This document shows positions 51,379-60,805 of a stretch of DNA of 64,000 nt, piece by piece. The notes beneath the pieces were generated by a model. The model saw only the letters and a list, made by a program, of their open reading frames with translations. It did not search any database and was not told the DNA's origin. Origin of the DNA: Bacteroidota bacterium (lineage in GTDB: Bacteria > Bacteroidota > Bacteroidia > Bacteroidales > Tenuifilaceae); assembly GCA_029560875.1 (NCBI GenBank), contig JAKQKB010000089.1, positions 1 to 64,000 on the forward strand, in the 5' to 3' direction. Made by a program: the position numbers and the translations under genes. The stretch's first letter is position 1, and the number at the start of each line of letters is the position of its first letter.

Positions 51379-53844
51379 TTAAAATGGCATGCCAATTACA
51401 AAGTGAAATTGTCCTTTATGAACACCTGGCCTGTTTGGCACCGCATCAAATCCATAAGCCCAATCAATACCCAGCATACCCAGCATTGGTAAAAACATTC
51501 TAGCGCCCAATCCTGCCGAACGGTGTACGTTGAATGGATTAAACTCGTCGAAGGTTTTCCAAGCGTTACCTGCTTCTACAAAAGATAGAACATATATAGC
51601 CGCTTGAGGTTTAAGAGTTATAGGGTACCTTAACTCTACAGTATATTTATCGTAAATATGACCAGCTCCAATGCCACCTTCGTAAGGTGTAAGAGTGCTA
51701 TTTTGATATCCCCTTAAACCAATGGTTTCTTTTCCGTAAAGATTATAGCCAGACATTCCGTCCCCGCCTAAATCAAACCCTTCGAACGGAGAATATCCAA
51801 TATCATTGTTATAGTATCCTAAGAATCCCAACTGAAAATTAGAGTATACAACAAGGTTTTCTACAAGAGCCATGTACCATTGCATTCTTCCAGACCACTT
51901 GTGGTATTCAATCCACTTGTATTTATCATTTACGCTCATCGATTTATAATCCTTACCGTTGAGAGCAGAGTATGGTGGGGTAAGTTGTAATGAAAGGGAA
52001 AGGTTAGAGCCCGTTCTTGGATAGATAATCTGGTCTGTGGAGTTTCGAGCAAAGGTTGTTTTGAAACTGAGGTTGTTGGATTGCCCATCACTAAATAAAA
52101 AGTACCCAGTCCAATTTTTAAGATAATAGTTTTGGTAGCTAACCTCATTATTTATTGTGAAGTAATCATCAGGCCATTTTAAACGGGTACCAAGACCAAC
52201 AGATGCTCCTGTTACTTTGAAAAATTTATCGCTAGTTTGGTAAAAGTAAGTACTTCCGCTTTGTATTTGATGGTATATCGAGAATGAGAAGTTTGTGGGT
52301 TTTCTGCCTCCAAGCCATGGCTCTGAGAATGATAAACTTATAGATTTGTAGTAACTTCCATTTGTTGATGCTCTTAATGCTAACGATTGACTATCACCTG
52401 AAGGAACAGGTCTCCATGCTTTCTTTTCGAATATTCTACGTACGGAGAAGTTTGAAAAACGTATACCAACGGTTCCAACAAACATTCTATTTCCCCAACC
52501 TCCAGACACTTCAAGTTGGTCGTTAGCTTTTTCTTCAAGAATATACTTTAAGTCTACCTTTTTTTCTGCAGGATTTAAGTTAATAGGCTTACAGTCCATC
52601 TTTTCGGGGTCGAAATGTCCCATTTGGGCAAGTTCTCTGATAGTTCGTGTAATTTCAGATTTGCTAAAAAGATAACCAGGCTTAGTCCAAACTTCGCGGC
52701 GAATAACATGCTCGTTTGTTTTTGTGTTACCAGCAATGAAAACATTGTTAATGGTAGCCTGATCCCCCTCATATATTCTCATTTCAAGGTCTACTGAATC
52801 GTTCTGAATGTTGGTTTCAACAGGTTCGAGTTGGAAGAACAAGTAACCATCATCCATGTATAGTGTTGATATAGAGTTTTCATCAATGAATAGTCTTTTC
52901 TCAAGTAATGATCTGTCGTAAACGTCGCCCTTCTTCATCCCCAATACAGCAGAAAGACCCTCTGCTGGTAATTTTGTATTTCCGATCCATGAGATATTTC
53001 GAATATGGTATTGTGGACCCTCGTGAACAGAGAACTTAATACCAATTCGTTTTCTGCTAATTGTGTAAATGGAATCTTTTAGAATTTTTGAATCACGGTA
53101 GCCGTGTTCGTTATAAAAACTTATAAGATTCTCTTTACTTTCCTCGTAGTCTGCTTCAATAAACTTTGCCGATTTAAATATGTTAAGATCCCTTCTGTGG
53201 ATTTTTTTCAAAGCTCGCCTTAGCCTTGCATCGCCGTAAGCAGTGTTTCCGTCAAAGTCTATTTTCCCAATTTTCACTTTCCCATTTTTATGTATGTCAA
53301 AAGTGAGTTTGACACCATTTGCTATTACAGTGTCATTTTCTTGGATTGCATCCACCTCAATATTAAGAAAGCCTTTTGCTCTATAATGCTTCTTGATAAT
53401 GGTGATGCTATTTTCCAATATGCTTTCGGTAATCTGTCCGCCAGCCCTTAGCTTAATCTTCTCTTTAAGATCATCAACCTCTCCCTTTCTAACACCCTTA
53501 AAAGAGAATGAGGATATTCTGGGCTGCTCCTGTAAGTATATATCAAGGTAAATATCGGAATCCTCAACTTTATTTGCGGAAATTCTCACATCGGAAAACA
53601 ATCCTTGATTCCATAGTTTCTTAATTGCATTTGTGATAGCATCTCCAGGAATTAATATTGAGTCGCCAACAGCAATTCCTGAAACAGAGATTAGAACTCC
53701 CGAATCGAGGAATTTAAGTCCAGAGACATTAATTTCTTTAATGGAATATTTTTTTGGAGATTCGTAACTGAAGTTATTTTCTTGTGCTGTGGCAGCAAAA
53801 CTTGCTGCAATAAAGACAAATGCTAGTAATTTTCTTTTCAACAT
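51379..53844 (-). CDS. bamA: Outer-membrane protein assembly factor BamA
   Basis: 821 residues. Signal peptide (cut near AATAQ). Five POTRA repeats fill about 30-440 (for example YSIKEINVSGLKFLD, FSFKGVRKGEVDDLK, VKIGKIDFDGNTAYG, YHIRNISWIGNTKLP and ATINNVFIAGNTKTN). The rest is a 16-strand Omp85 barrel with the conserved GLRGY motif of strand 12-15 loops (TIGLRGYQNSTL) and a C-terminal aromatic strand (HFVIGMPF). It inserts beta-barrels into the outer membrane. It is followed by its skp chaperones and preceded by uppS. Confidence 0.96.
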   Translation of the reverse strand: MLKRKLLAFVFIAASFAATAQENNFSYESPKKYSIKEINVSGLKFLDSGVLISVSGIAVGDSILIPGDAITNAIKKLWNQGLFSDVRISANKVEDSDIYLDIYLQEQPRISSFSFKGVRKGEVDDLKEKIKLRAGGQITESILENSITIIKKHYRAKGFLNIEVDAIQENDTVIANGVKLTFDIHKNGKVKIGKIDFDGNTAYGDARLRRALKKIHRRDLNIFKSAKFIEADYEESKENLISFYNEHGYRDSKILKDSIYTISRKRIGIKFSVHEGPQYHIRNISWIGNTKLPAEGLSAVLGMKKGDVYDRSLLEKRLFIDENSISTLYMDDGYLFFQLEPVETNIQNDSVDLEMRIYEGDQATINNVFIAGNTKTNEHVIRREVWTKPGYLFSKSEITRTIRELAQMGHFDPEKMDCKPINLNPAEKKVDLKYILEEKANDQLEVSGGWGNRMFVGTVGIRFSNFSVRRIFEKKAWRPVPSGDSQSLALRASTNGSYYKSISLSFSEPWLGGRKPTNFSFSIYHQIQSGSTYFYQTSDKFFKVTGASVGLGTRLKWPDDYFTINNEVSYQNYYLKNWTGYFLFSDGQSNNLSFKTTFARNSTDQIIYPRTGSNLSLSLQLTPPYSALNGKDYKSMSVNDKYKWIEYHKWSGRMQWYMALVENLVVYSNFQLGFLGYYNNDIGYSPFEGFDLGGDGMSGYNLYGKETIGLRGYQNSTLTPYEGGIGAGHIYDKYTVELRYPITLKPQAAIYVLSFVEAGNAWKTFDEFNPFNVHRSAGLGARMFLPMLGMLGIDWAYGFDAVPNRPGVHKGQFHFVIGMPF

Positions 53845-53988
53845 ATTTAATTTTTGTTGCTCATTAACAAGGCCGTAAAAATAGTATAATTTCTAAAGCA
53901 TAATCGTTTTGCTTTTAGATTTTATATCAAAAACGGTCAAATATAAATAATAGGGGTGTTTGTAGCAAGCTAAAATTTACAAAATCGA

Positions 53989-54726
53989 CTAAAGTTGTTC
54001 GCTGGTTTTCCCGAATCTGCGTTCCCTTTTCTGAAACTCAATAATTGCTTTATAAAATTCATCCTTGTTGAAATCAGGCCATAGCACTGGGGTAAAGTAT
54101 AATTCAGCATAAGCCAATTGCCATAGGAGAAAGTTGCTAATTCGAATTTCCCCACTTGTTCGAATCATTAATGCAGGGTCGGGTATGTTTGCCGTATCAA
54201 GATATTGTGAGAATAACTCAGGGTTAAGGTCGTCCAAATTTAATTTGCCAATTTTTGTGTTATAGGCGATTTTTTTTGCCGCTTCAACTATTTCGAATCT
54301 TGATCCATAACTTAAAGCCAATATGGTTGTTAATGTTTTACAATTAGAAGTCTTATTTATTACATCCTTGAGTTTTTCTTGAACTGAAATTGGTAATGCA
54401 CTGGTATCTCCAATGGTTAGTAATCTGATGTCATTTTTCAGCAAGGTGTCGATCTCTGAATTGATGGTTTCAACTAATAGCCCCATTAAGGCATCTACCT
54501 CAGATTTAGGTCTGTTCCAATTTTCTGATGAGAACGCATACAAAGTAAGGTATTTAACGCCAATTTCTCCAGCAGCTTCGGTTGCCGCTCTAACCGCTTT
54601 TACTCCATTTTGGTGTCCAAAGATTCTTTGGTTTCCGCGCTGTTTTGCCCAACGACCATTACCATCCATAATAATGGCAACGTGCTGAGGAACTTTGCTT
54701 TTGTCTATTTCGTCGATGAGTTTCAT
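53989..54726 (-). CDS. uppS: Isoprenyl transferase (undecaprenyl diphosphate synthase)
   Basis: 245 residues. The cis-prenyltransferase signature IIMDGNGRWAKQRG carries the catalytic Asp. TLYAFSSENW and the C-terminal LMIRTSGEIRISNFLLWQ with YTFTPVLWPDF-like end follow. It makes the C55 carrier for wall and O-antigen building blocks. It begins 10 bases after the barrel protein gene and precedes bamA by about 145 bases. Confidence 0.96.
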   Translation of the reverse strand: MKLIDEIDKSKVPQHVAIIMDGNGRWAKQRGNQRIFGHQNGVKAVRAATEAAGEIGVKYLTLYAFSSENWNRPKSEVDALMGLLVETINSEIDTLLKNDIRLLTIGDTSALPISVQEKLKDVINKTSNCKTLTTILALSYGSRFEIVEAAKKIAYNTKIGKLNLDDLNPELFSQYLDTANIPDPALMIRTSGEIRISNFLLWQLAYAELYFTPVLWPDFNKDEFYKAIIEFQKRERRFGKTSEQL

Positions 54727-54736
54727 GTCGATATTG

Positions 54737-55375
54737 TTACTTATATACTGGGCAAATTTCGCTGTTATTGTATAGTCGATAGGTATACGTTAATCCAACA
54801 AAAGCGAGCCAATCGTTGTTGTGTATTATTGCATTGCTGTTAAGAGGCATGTAATTGTCAATGTTGTCAACCATCGTTTTTTGAAATCGCCATTCAATCG
54901 CAACTGTGTGGCGCTGGATTGGTGTGTACTTTACGCCAATTCCAAAAGGGAGGTTTGGAATAAATGCACCTCCAACTTGAGATATACCTATGCCTAAATT
55001 TACAAATGGTGTAATTTTCTTCTTTCGTTCTCCAATTGGGCTGAAACTAAGGAAGTTGAATTCCCCCATAATTTGAGCATCCAAGTATGATTTGCTAAAA
55101 GTTGATGGAAAAGTGCCTGGCAAATAGTAGTTGCCATTATAGGATCCAGAAATTGATCCGTATTGGGCAGATGCTCTAATGGAGTAGTGTTTATCAAAAT
55201 TATATCGAAAAATTACTCCAATACCTAGGGCTGGTGATTGAAGTGGTAAGGATTCGTTAAAGTCTCCGTAGTAATAATTGCCTCCAAGTGTCAACCCAAT
55301 GTCTCGCTTATCTTGCGAGAATGAATCTATAGATATAAGCAATATAATAATGGGTAGGACTAAATATTTGTTCAT
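54737..55375 (-). CDS. DUF6089-like outer-membrane barrel protein (copy 2)
   Basis: 212 residues with a signal peptide (ending DSFSQ). The mature part reads DIGLTLGGNYYYGDFN, then alternating strands and PFGIGVKYTP, as in the DUF6089 family found just upstream of uppS in many Bacteroidota. It shares the PFGIG(M/V)KY strand and spacing with the next gene, so the two are paralogues. Function unknown. Conserved linkage with uppS-bamA suggests an envelope role. Confidence 0.82.
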   Translation of the reverse strand: MNKYLVLPIIILLISIDSFSQDKRDIGLTLGGNYYYGDFNESLPLQSPALGIGVIFRYNFDKHYSIRASAQYGSISGSYNGNYYLPGTFPSTFSKSYLDAQIMGEFNFLSFSPIGERKKKITPFVNLGIGISQVGGAFIPNLPFGIGVKYTPIQRHTVAIEWRFQKTMVDNIDNYMPLNSNAIIHNNDWLAFVGLTYTYRLYNNSEICPVYK

Positions 55376-55381
55376 AAAGAA

Positions 55382-56137
55382 CTAAAACTTCCTTTTAATT
55401 TTTTGTAAGAATTTATCGTAGGGCAAGCGGTAGGCGACTTTAAAATTTAAAATGTAATAGGTGTCATTGTGTTTAGACTGGGTAGGCGATAATCCATCTA
55501 TGTAGTCAGAAAGTACGTATCTTGCGCCAAATTCCGCTCCGAGTAGTATTCTTGGCATAATTTGGTATTTCATGCCAATACCAAAAGGTATAATAGGCGT
55601 AAAGTTTTCGGAATTGTCGAATCTGTCTGAGTCGATTAAGTCAAATTTAGGAGAAACACTGTAGAACAAACCTCCAGCACCAGCGAAAACGTAAAGACTT
55701 AAAGGTTTGTTGATATGCCTTAATCCTCCCCGTAAATCCATGACGCTATAAAAGTAATTTCTGTCACTTTCGGGTATAATATAGAACAATGCTGTAGCAG
55801 TAATTTCCGAACCATAAGTCGAAAACCCATAATTACGTGCCTCGTTTCTTGAACCTTTGTCAGAACTGCCAAGGTATGCGAAGTTGCAGGATGCTTGTAT
55901 GTACAATAATTGATTTAATCTATAGATTGCACCAACAGATAAACCTGGCCTTAAGGCTCTAAAACTTACATCCTTTAGTCCAAACAGATTGTTAGAACTA
56001 GCAGTACCTCCAATATCTCCAAAATAATGAGATATGGGAAGCCCCACAAAAACTTCCAATCTATGTCTTTTCCATGTTTGAGAACTACTACTATAAGCAA
56101 TAGATAGTATCAAGCATAGAGTAAGTATTCTTTTCAT
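55382..56137 (-). CDS. DUF6089-like outer-membrane barrel protein (copy 1)
   Basis: 251 residues from the ATG at 56137, where the signal peptide starts (MKRILTLCLILSIAYSSSSQ). Seven open codons upstream are not signal-like. Barrel-type sequence with HYFGDIGGT, ASCNFAYLGS and IPFGIGMKYQI. It lies 6 bases before copy 2. A TATATTTG box sits at 56156-56163. Confidence 0.82.
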   Translation of the reverse strand: MKRILTLCLILSIAYSSSSQTWKRHRLEVFVGLPISHYFGDIGGTASSNNLFGLKDVSFRALRPGLSVGAIYRLNQLLYIQASCNFAYLGSSDKGSRNEARNYGFSTYGSEITATALFYIIPESDRNYFYSVMDLRGGLRHINKPLSLYVFAGAGGLFYSVSPKFDLIDSDRFDNSENFTPIIPFGIGMKYQIMPRILLGAEFGARYVLSDYIDGLSPTQSKHNDTYYILNFKVAYRLPYDKFLQKIKRKF

Positions 56138-56155
56138 CCTAAATTCTTTATCGTA

Positions 56156-56163
56156 CAAATATA
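56156..56163 (-). promoter_or_regulatory. Candidate -7 element (TATATTTG) for the barrel-uppS-bamA block
   Basis: TATATTTG on the minus strand, 19 bases upstream of the chosen start at 56137, which favours that start. A -33 box is not clear. Confidence 0.4.
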
Positions 56164-56222
56164 TAACAAATTTAATTTATACATGTTCCAATAAACGTTC
56201 CTGAAATTGTTAATATTGTTTT

Positions 56223-57101
56223 TTAGTTACGTTTATCTATTCCCCAAAGTAATTTTTCCCTTAGGGTTCTGTAAAAAGTTGTGCCTTCCAAGCAAATTAC
56301 ATTGGCGGAAAAAGGTGCTTTCTTTATTTGAATTGTTATGGGCGATTCGCAAATGATGTTCCTTGAGTCTAACGAAAGCAGCACTTTGCCATCTCTGCCT
56401 GATGCTTCAAGTCTTAACGTGCTAGTGTCTGGAATTACCAATGGCCTTACAGTTAAGTGATGTGGAGCAATAGCCGAAAGTATAAAGGCTGATAAATTGG
56501 GGTTGACAATAGGCCCACCAACACTTAGAGAGTATGCAGTTGAACCTGTAGGCGTAGATATTATTAATCCATCAGCCCAATAGGTGCTTAAGTATTCATT
56601 GTCGATGTAGGTGTTGATGTTTAGCATTGCCGTTCCCGATTTTTGAATAGTAAAATCGTTTAGTCCGTATGGAAAACTTTGGAAAAAGTTTGTTTCAGAT
56701 ACAACCTCTAGCATGCTTCGTTTTTCAACATTGTATCTACCTGCAAATAGCAAATCAATGGCGTTATTCATTTCAGGTATTGAAATGTTCGCAAGGAAGC
56801 CCAAACGTCCAAAGTTTACCCCCATAATCGGAATGTTCGATTCTTGAACAAATGCCACAGAATCAAGAAACGTGCCATCGCCGCCAAGGCTAACCATATA
56901 GTCGGCCTTGCCTTTTATTTCTTCGGGTTTGTTGTAACCTTTAATATTGTTGATGTTGAACGATAAGTTGTTTTTAAGATAGTTCAGCAACGGCTCGTAT
57001 ACCCATATTTCGGCATTATATTTTTTTAATTGAGCGAATAAATCTCCGAGGATAATATTGTATTCCGATTCTATATGTTTACCGTAAACAGCAATAATCA
57101 T
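56223..57101 (-). CDS. nadK: NAD kinase
   Basis: 292 residues from the ATG at 57101, which leaves a 10-base gap to the upstream gene. An ATG at 57122 would overlap it. The signature GGDGTFLDS and GVNFGRLGFLA are present, followed by the TPTGSTAYSLSVGGPI loop. It phosphorylates NAD to NADP. It is in one transcript with the CBS protein gene upstream. Confidence 0.95.
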   Translation of the reverse strand: MIIAVYGKHIESEYNIILGDLFAQLKKYNAEIWVYEPLLNYLKNNLSFNINNIKGYNKPEEIKGKADYMVSLGGDGTFLDSVAFVQESNIPIMGVNFGRLGFLANISIPEMNNAIDLLFAGRYNVEKRSMLEVVSETNFFQSFPYGLNDFTIQKSGTAMLNINTYIDNEYLSTYWADGLIISTPTGSTAYSLSVGGPIVNPNLSAFILSAIAPHHLTVRPLVIPDTSTLRLEASGRDGKVLLSLDSRNIICESPITIQIKKAPFSANVICLEGTTFYRTLREKLLWGIDKRN

Positions 57102-57111
57102 TTTTGTAGTT

Positions 57112-57777
57112 TTAGATGTCAAGAAAGCGGAATAGGAAGTTTAGCCTGTCGTTCATTAAGTCAGCCTCATCATCCTGCTTCATAAAGGCTCCAACAATGT
57201 TATAGTCGTAACGGTTGAATGTTTGCTTTATTGAGGTAAGGTCGGTTACATTGAGTTTTAGGGTGAGTTCCATTTGAGTGGAGTTGGGGTGTGTGGTGAT
57301 AAAGGCTGCGAGAATCTTTGCATCGTTTCCTTCAACTATCTGGCTAATTTGCGACATTGAAAAATCGTTGCTGTTCATTTCCAGCACAACAATTCCTCCC
57401 TTGTGGCGCATAGCCGAAATCTCTGCAAAATATTGGAGTAACTCCATAAGAGTTATAACTCCTAGGTAGTTTTTTGAACTATCCAAAACCGGTACGAGTG
57501 ATAGCTTGAGCCTCGATAAAACTTCCATTACTTCAAAAACGTGCTGTTCTTCGGTAACGTAAGGTCTCAATAGCGATAGTTGATGATTTCCAAGTGGCTC
57601 CTCGGGCATATTTAAATCGTAGATATCGTTCTCGGAAATAAGCCCAAGAAATTCCTCATCGTTCACAATGGGCAAATGCGAAACCTTGAAAATATCCATC
57701 CAGTTAAGCGCAGTTATGCCTGTGTCTGAGGTTTTTAATGCAGGAATTACATCCGAAATCATCTCCTTAGCTACCAT
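57112..57777 (-). CDS. CBS-pair protein with C-terminal ACT-like domain
   Basis: 221 residues. Two CBS motifs (about 1-60, MISDVIPALKTSDTGITAL; about 65-120, VLDSSKNYLGVITLMELL) are followed by an ACT-like segment (about 125-215: GGIVVLEMNSNDFSMSQISQ). CBS pairs usually sense adenosine nucleotides. Adjacent to nadK, so a link to NAD(P) or adenylate level is plausible but inferred. Its promoter region is shared with pdxJ. Confidence 0.88.
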   Translation of the reverse strand: MVAKEMISDVIPALKTSDTGITALNWMDIFKVSHLPIVNDEEFLGLISENDIYDLNMPEEPLGNHQLSLLRPYVTEEQHVFEVMEVLSRLKLSLVPVLDSSKNYLGVITLMELLQYFAEISAMRHKGGIVVLEMNSNDFSMSQISQIVEGNDAKILAAFITTHPNSTQMELTLKLNVTDLTSIKQTFNRYDYNIVGAFMKQDDEADLMNDRLNFLFRFLDI

Positions 57778-57802
57778 AGCAATCTACGATATAAAAAATA
57801 GT

Positions 57803-57820
57803 TACTTTTGTACAAAGTTA
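57803..57820. promoter_or_regulatory. Symmetric divergent promoter core between CBS gene and pdxJ
   Basis: TACTTTTG on the plus strand (57803-57810) and TAACTTTG on the minus strand (57813-57820) sit 2 bases apart. Their inner part is the palindrome TTTGTACAAA. Each fits TAnnTTTG for one of the two divergent genes. -33 boxes are weak. Confidence 0.5.
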
Positions 57821-57837
57821 ATTTAATTCGTTGCGTT

Positions 57838-58554
57838 ATGACTCATCTAAGTGTAAATATAAATAAAATTGCCACATTACGAAACGCCAGAGGCGGAAAT
57901 ATTCCTAATGTTTTACAGGCAGCCATTGATTGTCAGCGTTTTGGGGCCGAGGGAATAACTGTACACCCACGTCCCGATGAGCGACATATTCGTTATCAGG
58001 ATGTTCGGGATATTAAGCCGATTATTACCACTGAGTTTAATATAGAAGGGTATCCTTCCGATTCGTTTATCGACTTGGTTTTAAGCGTAAAACCCCACCA
58101 GGTAACATTGGTTCCTGACCCACCAGAGGCAATTACCTCCAGTAACGGCTGGGATACTATAACGCATAAGGAGTATCTGAAAAGGATAATTTCGATTTTC
58201 CACAGCAATGGAATAAGAACATCAATATTCGTAAACCCCGATGTTGAGTTGGTTAAGCATGCTGCCGATACTAAAACAGATAGGGTTGAACTCTATACAG
58301 AGCCATATGCCACAAACTATCCGTTGAATAAAGAGACGGCCATTGAGCCATTTGTTTCTGCAGCCATCGCCGCTCAACGCGTTGGGTTAGGTTTGAATGC
58401 TGGTCACGATTTAAGTTTGGAGAACCTTAATTACTTTGCTAAGAATATCCCAAATTTATTAGAAGTATCGATTGGCCACGCCTTAATTAGCGATGCGCTT
58501 TACTTTGGATTGGAGAACACAATTCAGCTATACCTTAAACAGTTGAAGTTCTAA
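57838..58554 (+). CDS. pdxJ: Pyridoxine 5'-phosphate synthase
   Basis: 238 residues from the ATG at 57838 ([20 protein letters not shown], the family start). TIM-barrel with [34 protein letters not shown] and a C-terminal [14 protein letters not shown]. It condenses 3-amino-2-oxopropyl phosphate with deoxyxylulose 5-phosphate. Its stop overlaps the start of the hydrolase gene by one base. Confidence 0.96.
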   Translation: MTHLSVNINKIATLRNARGGNIPNVLQAAIDCQRFGAEGITVHPRPDERHIRYQDVRDIKPIITTEFNIEGYPSDSFIDLVLSVKPHQVTLVPDPPEAITSSNGWDTITHKEYLKRIISIFHSNGIRTSIFVNPDVELVKHAADTKTDRVELYTEPYATNYPLNKETAIEPFVSAAIAAQRVGLGLNAGHDLSLENLNYFAKNIPNLLEVSIGHALISDALYFGLENTIQLYLKQLKF

Positions 58555-59357
58555 TGGATTTGTTTTACCGTGAGGTGGGCACTGGCTTTCCTGTAGTTGT
58601 TTTGCACGGGCTGTATGGCTCGTCCGATAATTGGTTGAGCATTGCCAAGCAATTGGGCGAGCACTATAGGGTAATACTTGTGGACCAGCGCAATCATGGT
58701 AATAGCCCTCACGCTCAAACTCATACTTACAATGATTTGGCCAATGATTTGTATGGATTGGTGCGCAAGTTAAGTCTTGCGCAATTCCATTTAATAGGTC
58801 ACTCAATGGGAGGAAGGGCTGCAATGCTATTCCAAACCCTTTATCCAAATTTTGTAAGGTCGCTAATTGTTGTGGATGTTGCTCCTTGGGGTTATTCTGG
58901 CACTGATAGGTGGTTTGTGGATAGCTACAACGAGCATAGGGCTATAATTAAAGGGATGAAATTGTTGCCAATAAGCAATATCGAATCCAGAATTGAGGCA
59001 GATAAACTGCTTGCAGTTTCAATTCCGTCCGATAGGTTGCGCCAATTCCTGTTTAAAAATTTACGCCGAGATTCCCAAGGGAAGTTCTACTGGTCAATAA
59101 ATTTGGATGTTTTGGATAAGAGCCTTGAGGAGATGATTTTGGGTGTTGATGTGGATAGGCGAGTTGTGCAGGAACTTGATGTGCTATTTATTAAAGGTGA
59201 TATTTCAAACTATATTCATTCGAGCCGTGAGGGAGATATATCCGAAATTTACCCAAAGGCAAAACTTGTCAATGTGAAAAATGCGGGCCACTGGGTGCAC
59301 GCAGAACAACCCCGGGTTTTTGTTGATGAGGTTCTGAAATTTCTATCGCTTATTTAA
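58554..59357 (+). CDS. Alpha/beta hydrolase (YbfF-like)
   Basis: 267 residues. Oxyanion motif VLHGLYGSSDNW, nucleophile Ser in GHSMGG, acid DVAPWG and the late His in NAGHWVHAE. An esterase or thioesterase of the YbfF type; substrate unknown. Coupled to pdxJ by a one-base stop/start overlap (TAATG). Converges on the exonuclease gene with a 4-base overlap. Confidence 0.9.
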   Translation: MDLFYREVGTGFPVVVLHGLYGSSDNWLSIAKQLGEHYRVILVDQRNHGNSPHAQTHTYNDLANDLYGLVRKLSLAQFHLIGHSMGGRAAMLFQTLYPNFVRSLIVVDVAPWGYSGTDRWFVDSYNEHRAIIKGMKLLPISNIESRIEADKLLAVSIPSDRLRQFLFKNLRRDSQGKFYWSINLDVLDKSLEEMILGVDVDRRVVQELDVLFIKGDISNYIHSSREGDISEIYPKAKLVNVKNAGHWVHAEQPRVFVDEVLKFLSLI

Positions 59358-60073
59358 GCATCGGCTTTCTCAATATTGCTGGGCTCAATAATTGGTAATC
59401 CTTTATACCTTAATAATAATTGAGCAACTGCCAAAACATCTTTTTCGCAGTAGGTTACAATTCTTTCCAATTCCCCATTGTAGTAACACCCTGCAACTTG
59501 ACTTCCATCAATATCGTCTTTTGGCGAAGGGATGTTGAAAACAAAAGTTAGCAGGTTTAGCGAGGTGTAATGCTTGTAGTCGCCAAATTTCCACAGTTCC
59601 ATTGTGTCGAGGGTTTTAACCTCCCAAGGTTTTTTGCCTGCAACATCTAAAATATCGGGAATTTCAACTCCTGTTATCAGCATTCTTCGGGCTATGTAAG
59701 GGAAGTCGAATTCCTTGCCGTTGTGGGCGCAAAGGTTAGCCGCAGGTCGCTTTGCGAAACGGTTTAGCATCTGAGCAAAATCCTCAAGCAGCACTTTCTC
59801 ATCATCGCCATAAAACGATTTCACCCTAAAGTGGCGAATACCTTCTTTGTTTACTACAAAACCTACTGATATGCAAATTATCTTCCCGAATTCGGCGTAT
59901 ATTCCAGCTCTGCTATAGACTGATTCAGGTGAATCAGATTCTTTAATAAGAGTTTGAGCCTTTTTATCCCACAACTTTCTATGTTCCTCTGATAGTTGTG
60001 CGTACTCAGGAAGTTGAGGAACAGTTTCTATGTCAAGGAAAAGGATGTCTTCGGGTTTGATGTCGTTTAGCAT
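59354..60073 (-). CDS. DEDDy-type 3'-5' exonuclease
   Basis: 239 residues. Exo I LFLDIETVP gives the Asp and Glu, Exo II is CAHNGKEFDFPYI, and Exo III is VTYCEKDVLA with the Tyr three residues before the Asp. That is the DEDDy class of the DnaQ/PolB-exonuclease fold. No polymerase domain is present, so it is a stand-alone proofreading-like or DNA/RNA-trimming nuclease. It lies 2 bases after the udk stop and is probably co-transcribed. Confidence 0.9.
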   Translation of the reverse strand: MLNDIKPEDILFLDIETVPQLPEYAQLSEEHRKLWDKKAQTLIKESDSPESVYSRAGIYAEFGKIICISVGFVVNKEGIRHFRVKSFYGDDEKVLLEDFAQMLNRFAKRPAANLCAHNGKEFDFPYIARRMLITGVEIPDILDVAGKKPWEVKTLDTMELWKFGDYKHYTSLNLLTFVFNIPSPKDDIDGSQVAGCYYNGELERIVTYCEKDVLAVAQLLLRYKGLPIIEPSNIEKADA

Positions 60074-60075
60074 AC

Positions 60076-60699
60076 CTATAGTAGATTGTGTGAACGCAAA
60101 GTTTTTTCAATGATAGAAGTAAGAATGTTTATGGCAACAGAGTTGTTTCCTCCCTGGGGCACAATAATATCGGCATAACGCTTGGTTGGTTCAATGAATT
60201 GCAGGTGCATAGGCTTAACGGTCTTCTCGTATCGTTCTAGAACTTTATTCACAGAACGTCCACGTTCTACAATATCACGGGCAATAACACGCGAAAGCCT
60301 ATCGTCAGCATCAGCATCAACAAAAACCTTAATATCCATTAGTTTGCGGAGTTCGTCGCACGAGAATATTAGAATTCCTTCCACAATTACTACATGTCGG
60401 GGTTGGATAGGAACTGTCTCTTTAGCGCGGGTACAGGTTAGGTATGAGTATATTGGTTGTTCAATGGGCTCACCATTCTTTAACTTTTTGATATGCTCAA
60501 CAAGTAATTCGAATTCAATGGATTCCGGATGGTCAAAGTTCATCTCCTGTCTTTGTTCAAGCGGTAAATGGGAGTTGTCCATGTAGTATGAATCCTGAGG
60601 AATTACAACTACTTCGCCTTGTGGAAGTGATTCAATGATTCTATTTACCACTGTCGTTTTTCCTGAGCCGGTGCCACCTGCAATACCAATAATGAGCAT
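60076..60699 (-). CDS. udk: Uridine kinase
   Basis: 207 residues from the ATG at 60699 (MLIIGIAGGTGSGKTT). The longer open frame upstream is not family-like. P-loop GGTGSGKTT, then IPQDSYYMDNSHLP, FDHPESIEFELL and RDIVERGRSVNKVL. It phosphorylates uridine and cytidine for salvage. It shares a symmetric promoter core with manA. Confidence 0.95.
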   Translation of the reverse strand: MLIIGIAGGTGSGKTTVVNRIIESLPQGEVVVIPQDSYYMDNSHLPLEQRQEMNFDHPESIEFELLVEHIKKLKNGEPIEQPIYSYLTCTRAKETVPIQPRHVVIVEGILIFSCDELRKLMDIKVFVDADADDRLSRVIARDIVERGRSVNKVLERYEKTVKPMHLQFIEPTKRYADIIVPQGGNNSVAINILTSIIEKTLRSHNLL

Positions 60700-60729
60700 T
60701 TTATGTAGTTTTGTTGTTAGTAATAGTTT

Positions 60730-60745
60730 TAACTTTGCAAAAATA
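60730..60745. promoter_or_regulatory. Symmetric divergent promoter core between udk and manA
   Basis: TAACTTTG on the plus strand (60730-60737) directly abuts TATTTTTG on the minus strand (60738-60745), giving TAACTTTGCAAAAATA. The design is like the CBS/pdxJ region. It would serve manA (start 60806) and udk (start 60699). Confidence 0.5.
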
Positions 60746-60805
60746 ATCAAACTAAGGTAAGAAATTTTAGTTTAACTCAAGGTTGATATTTAAAATTTAG
60801 AATAG

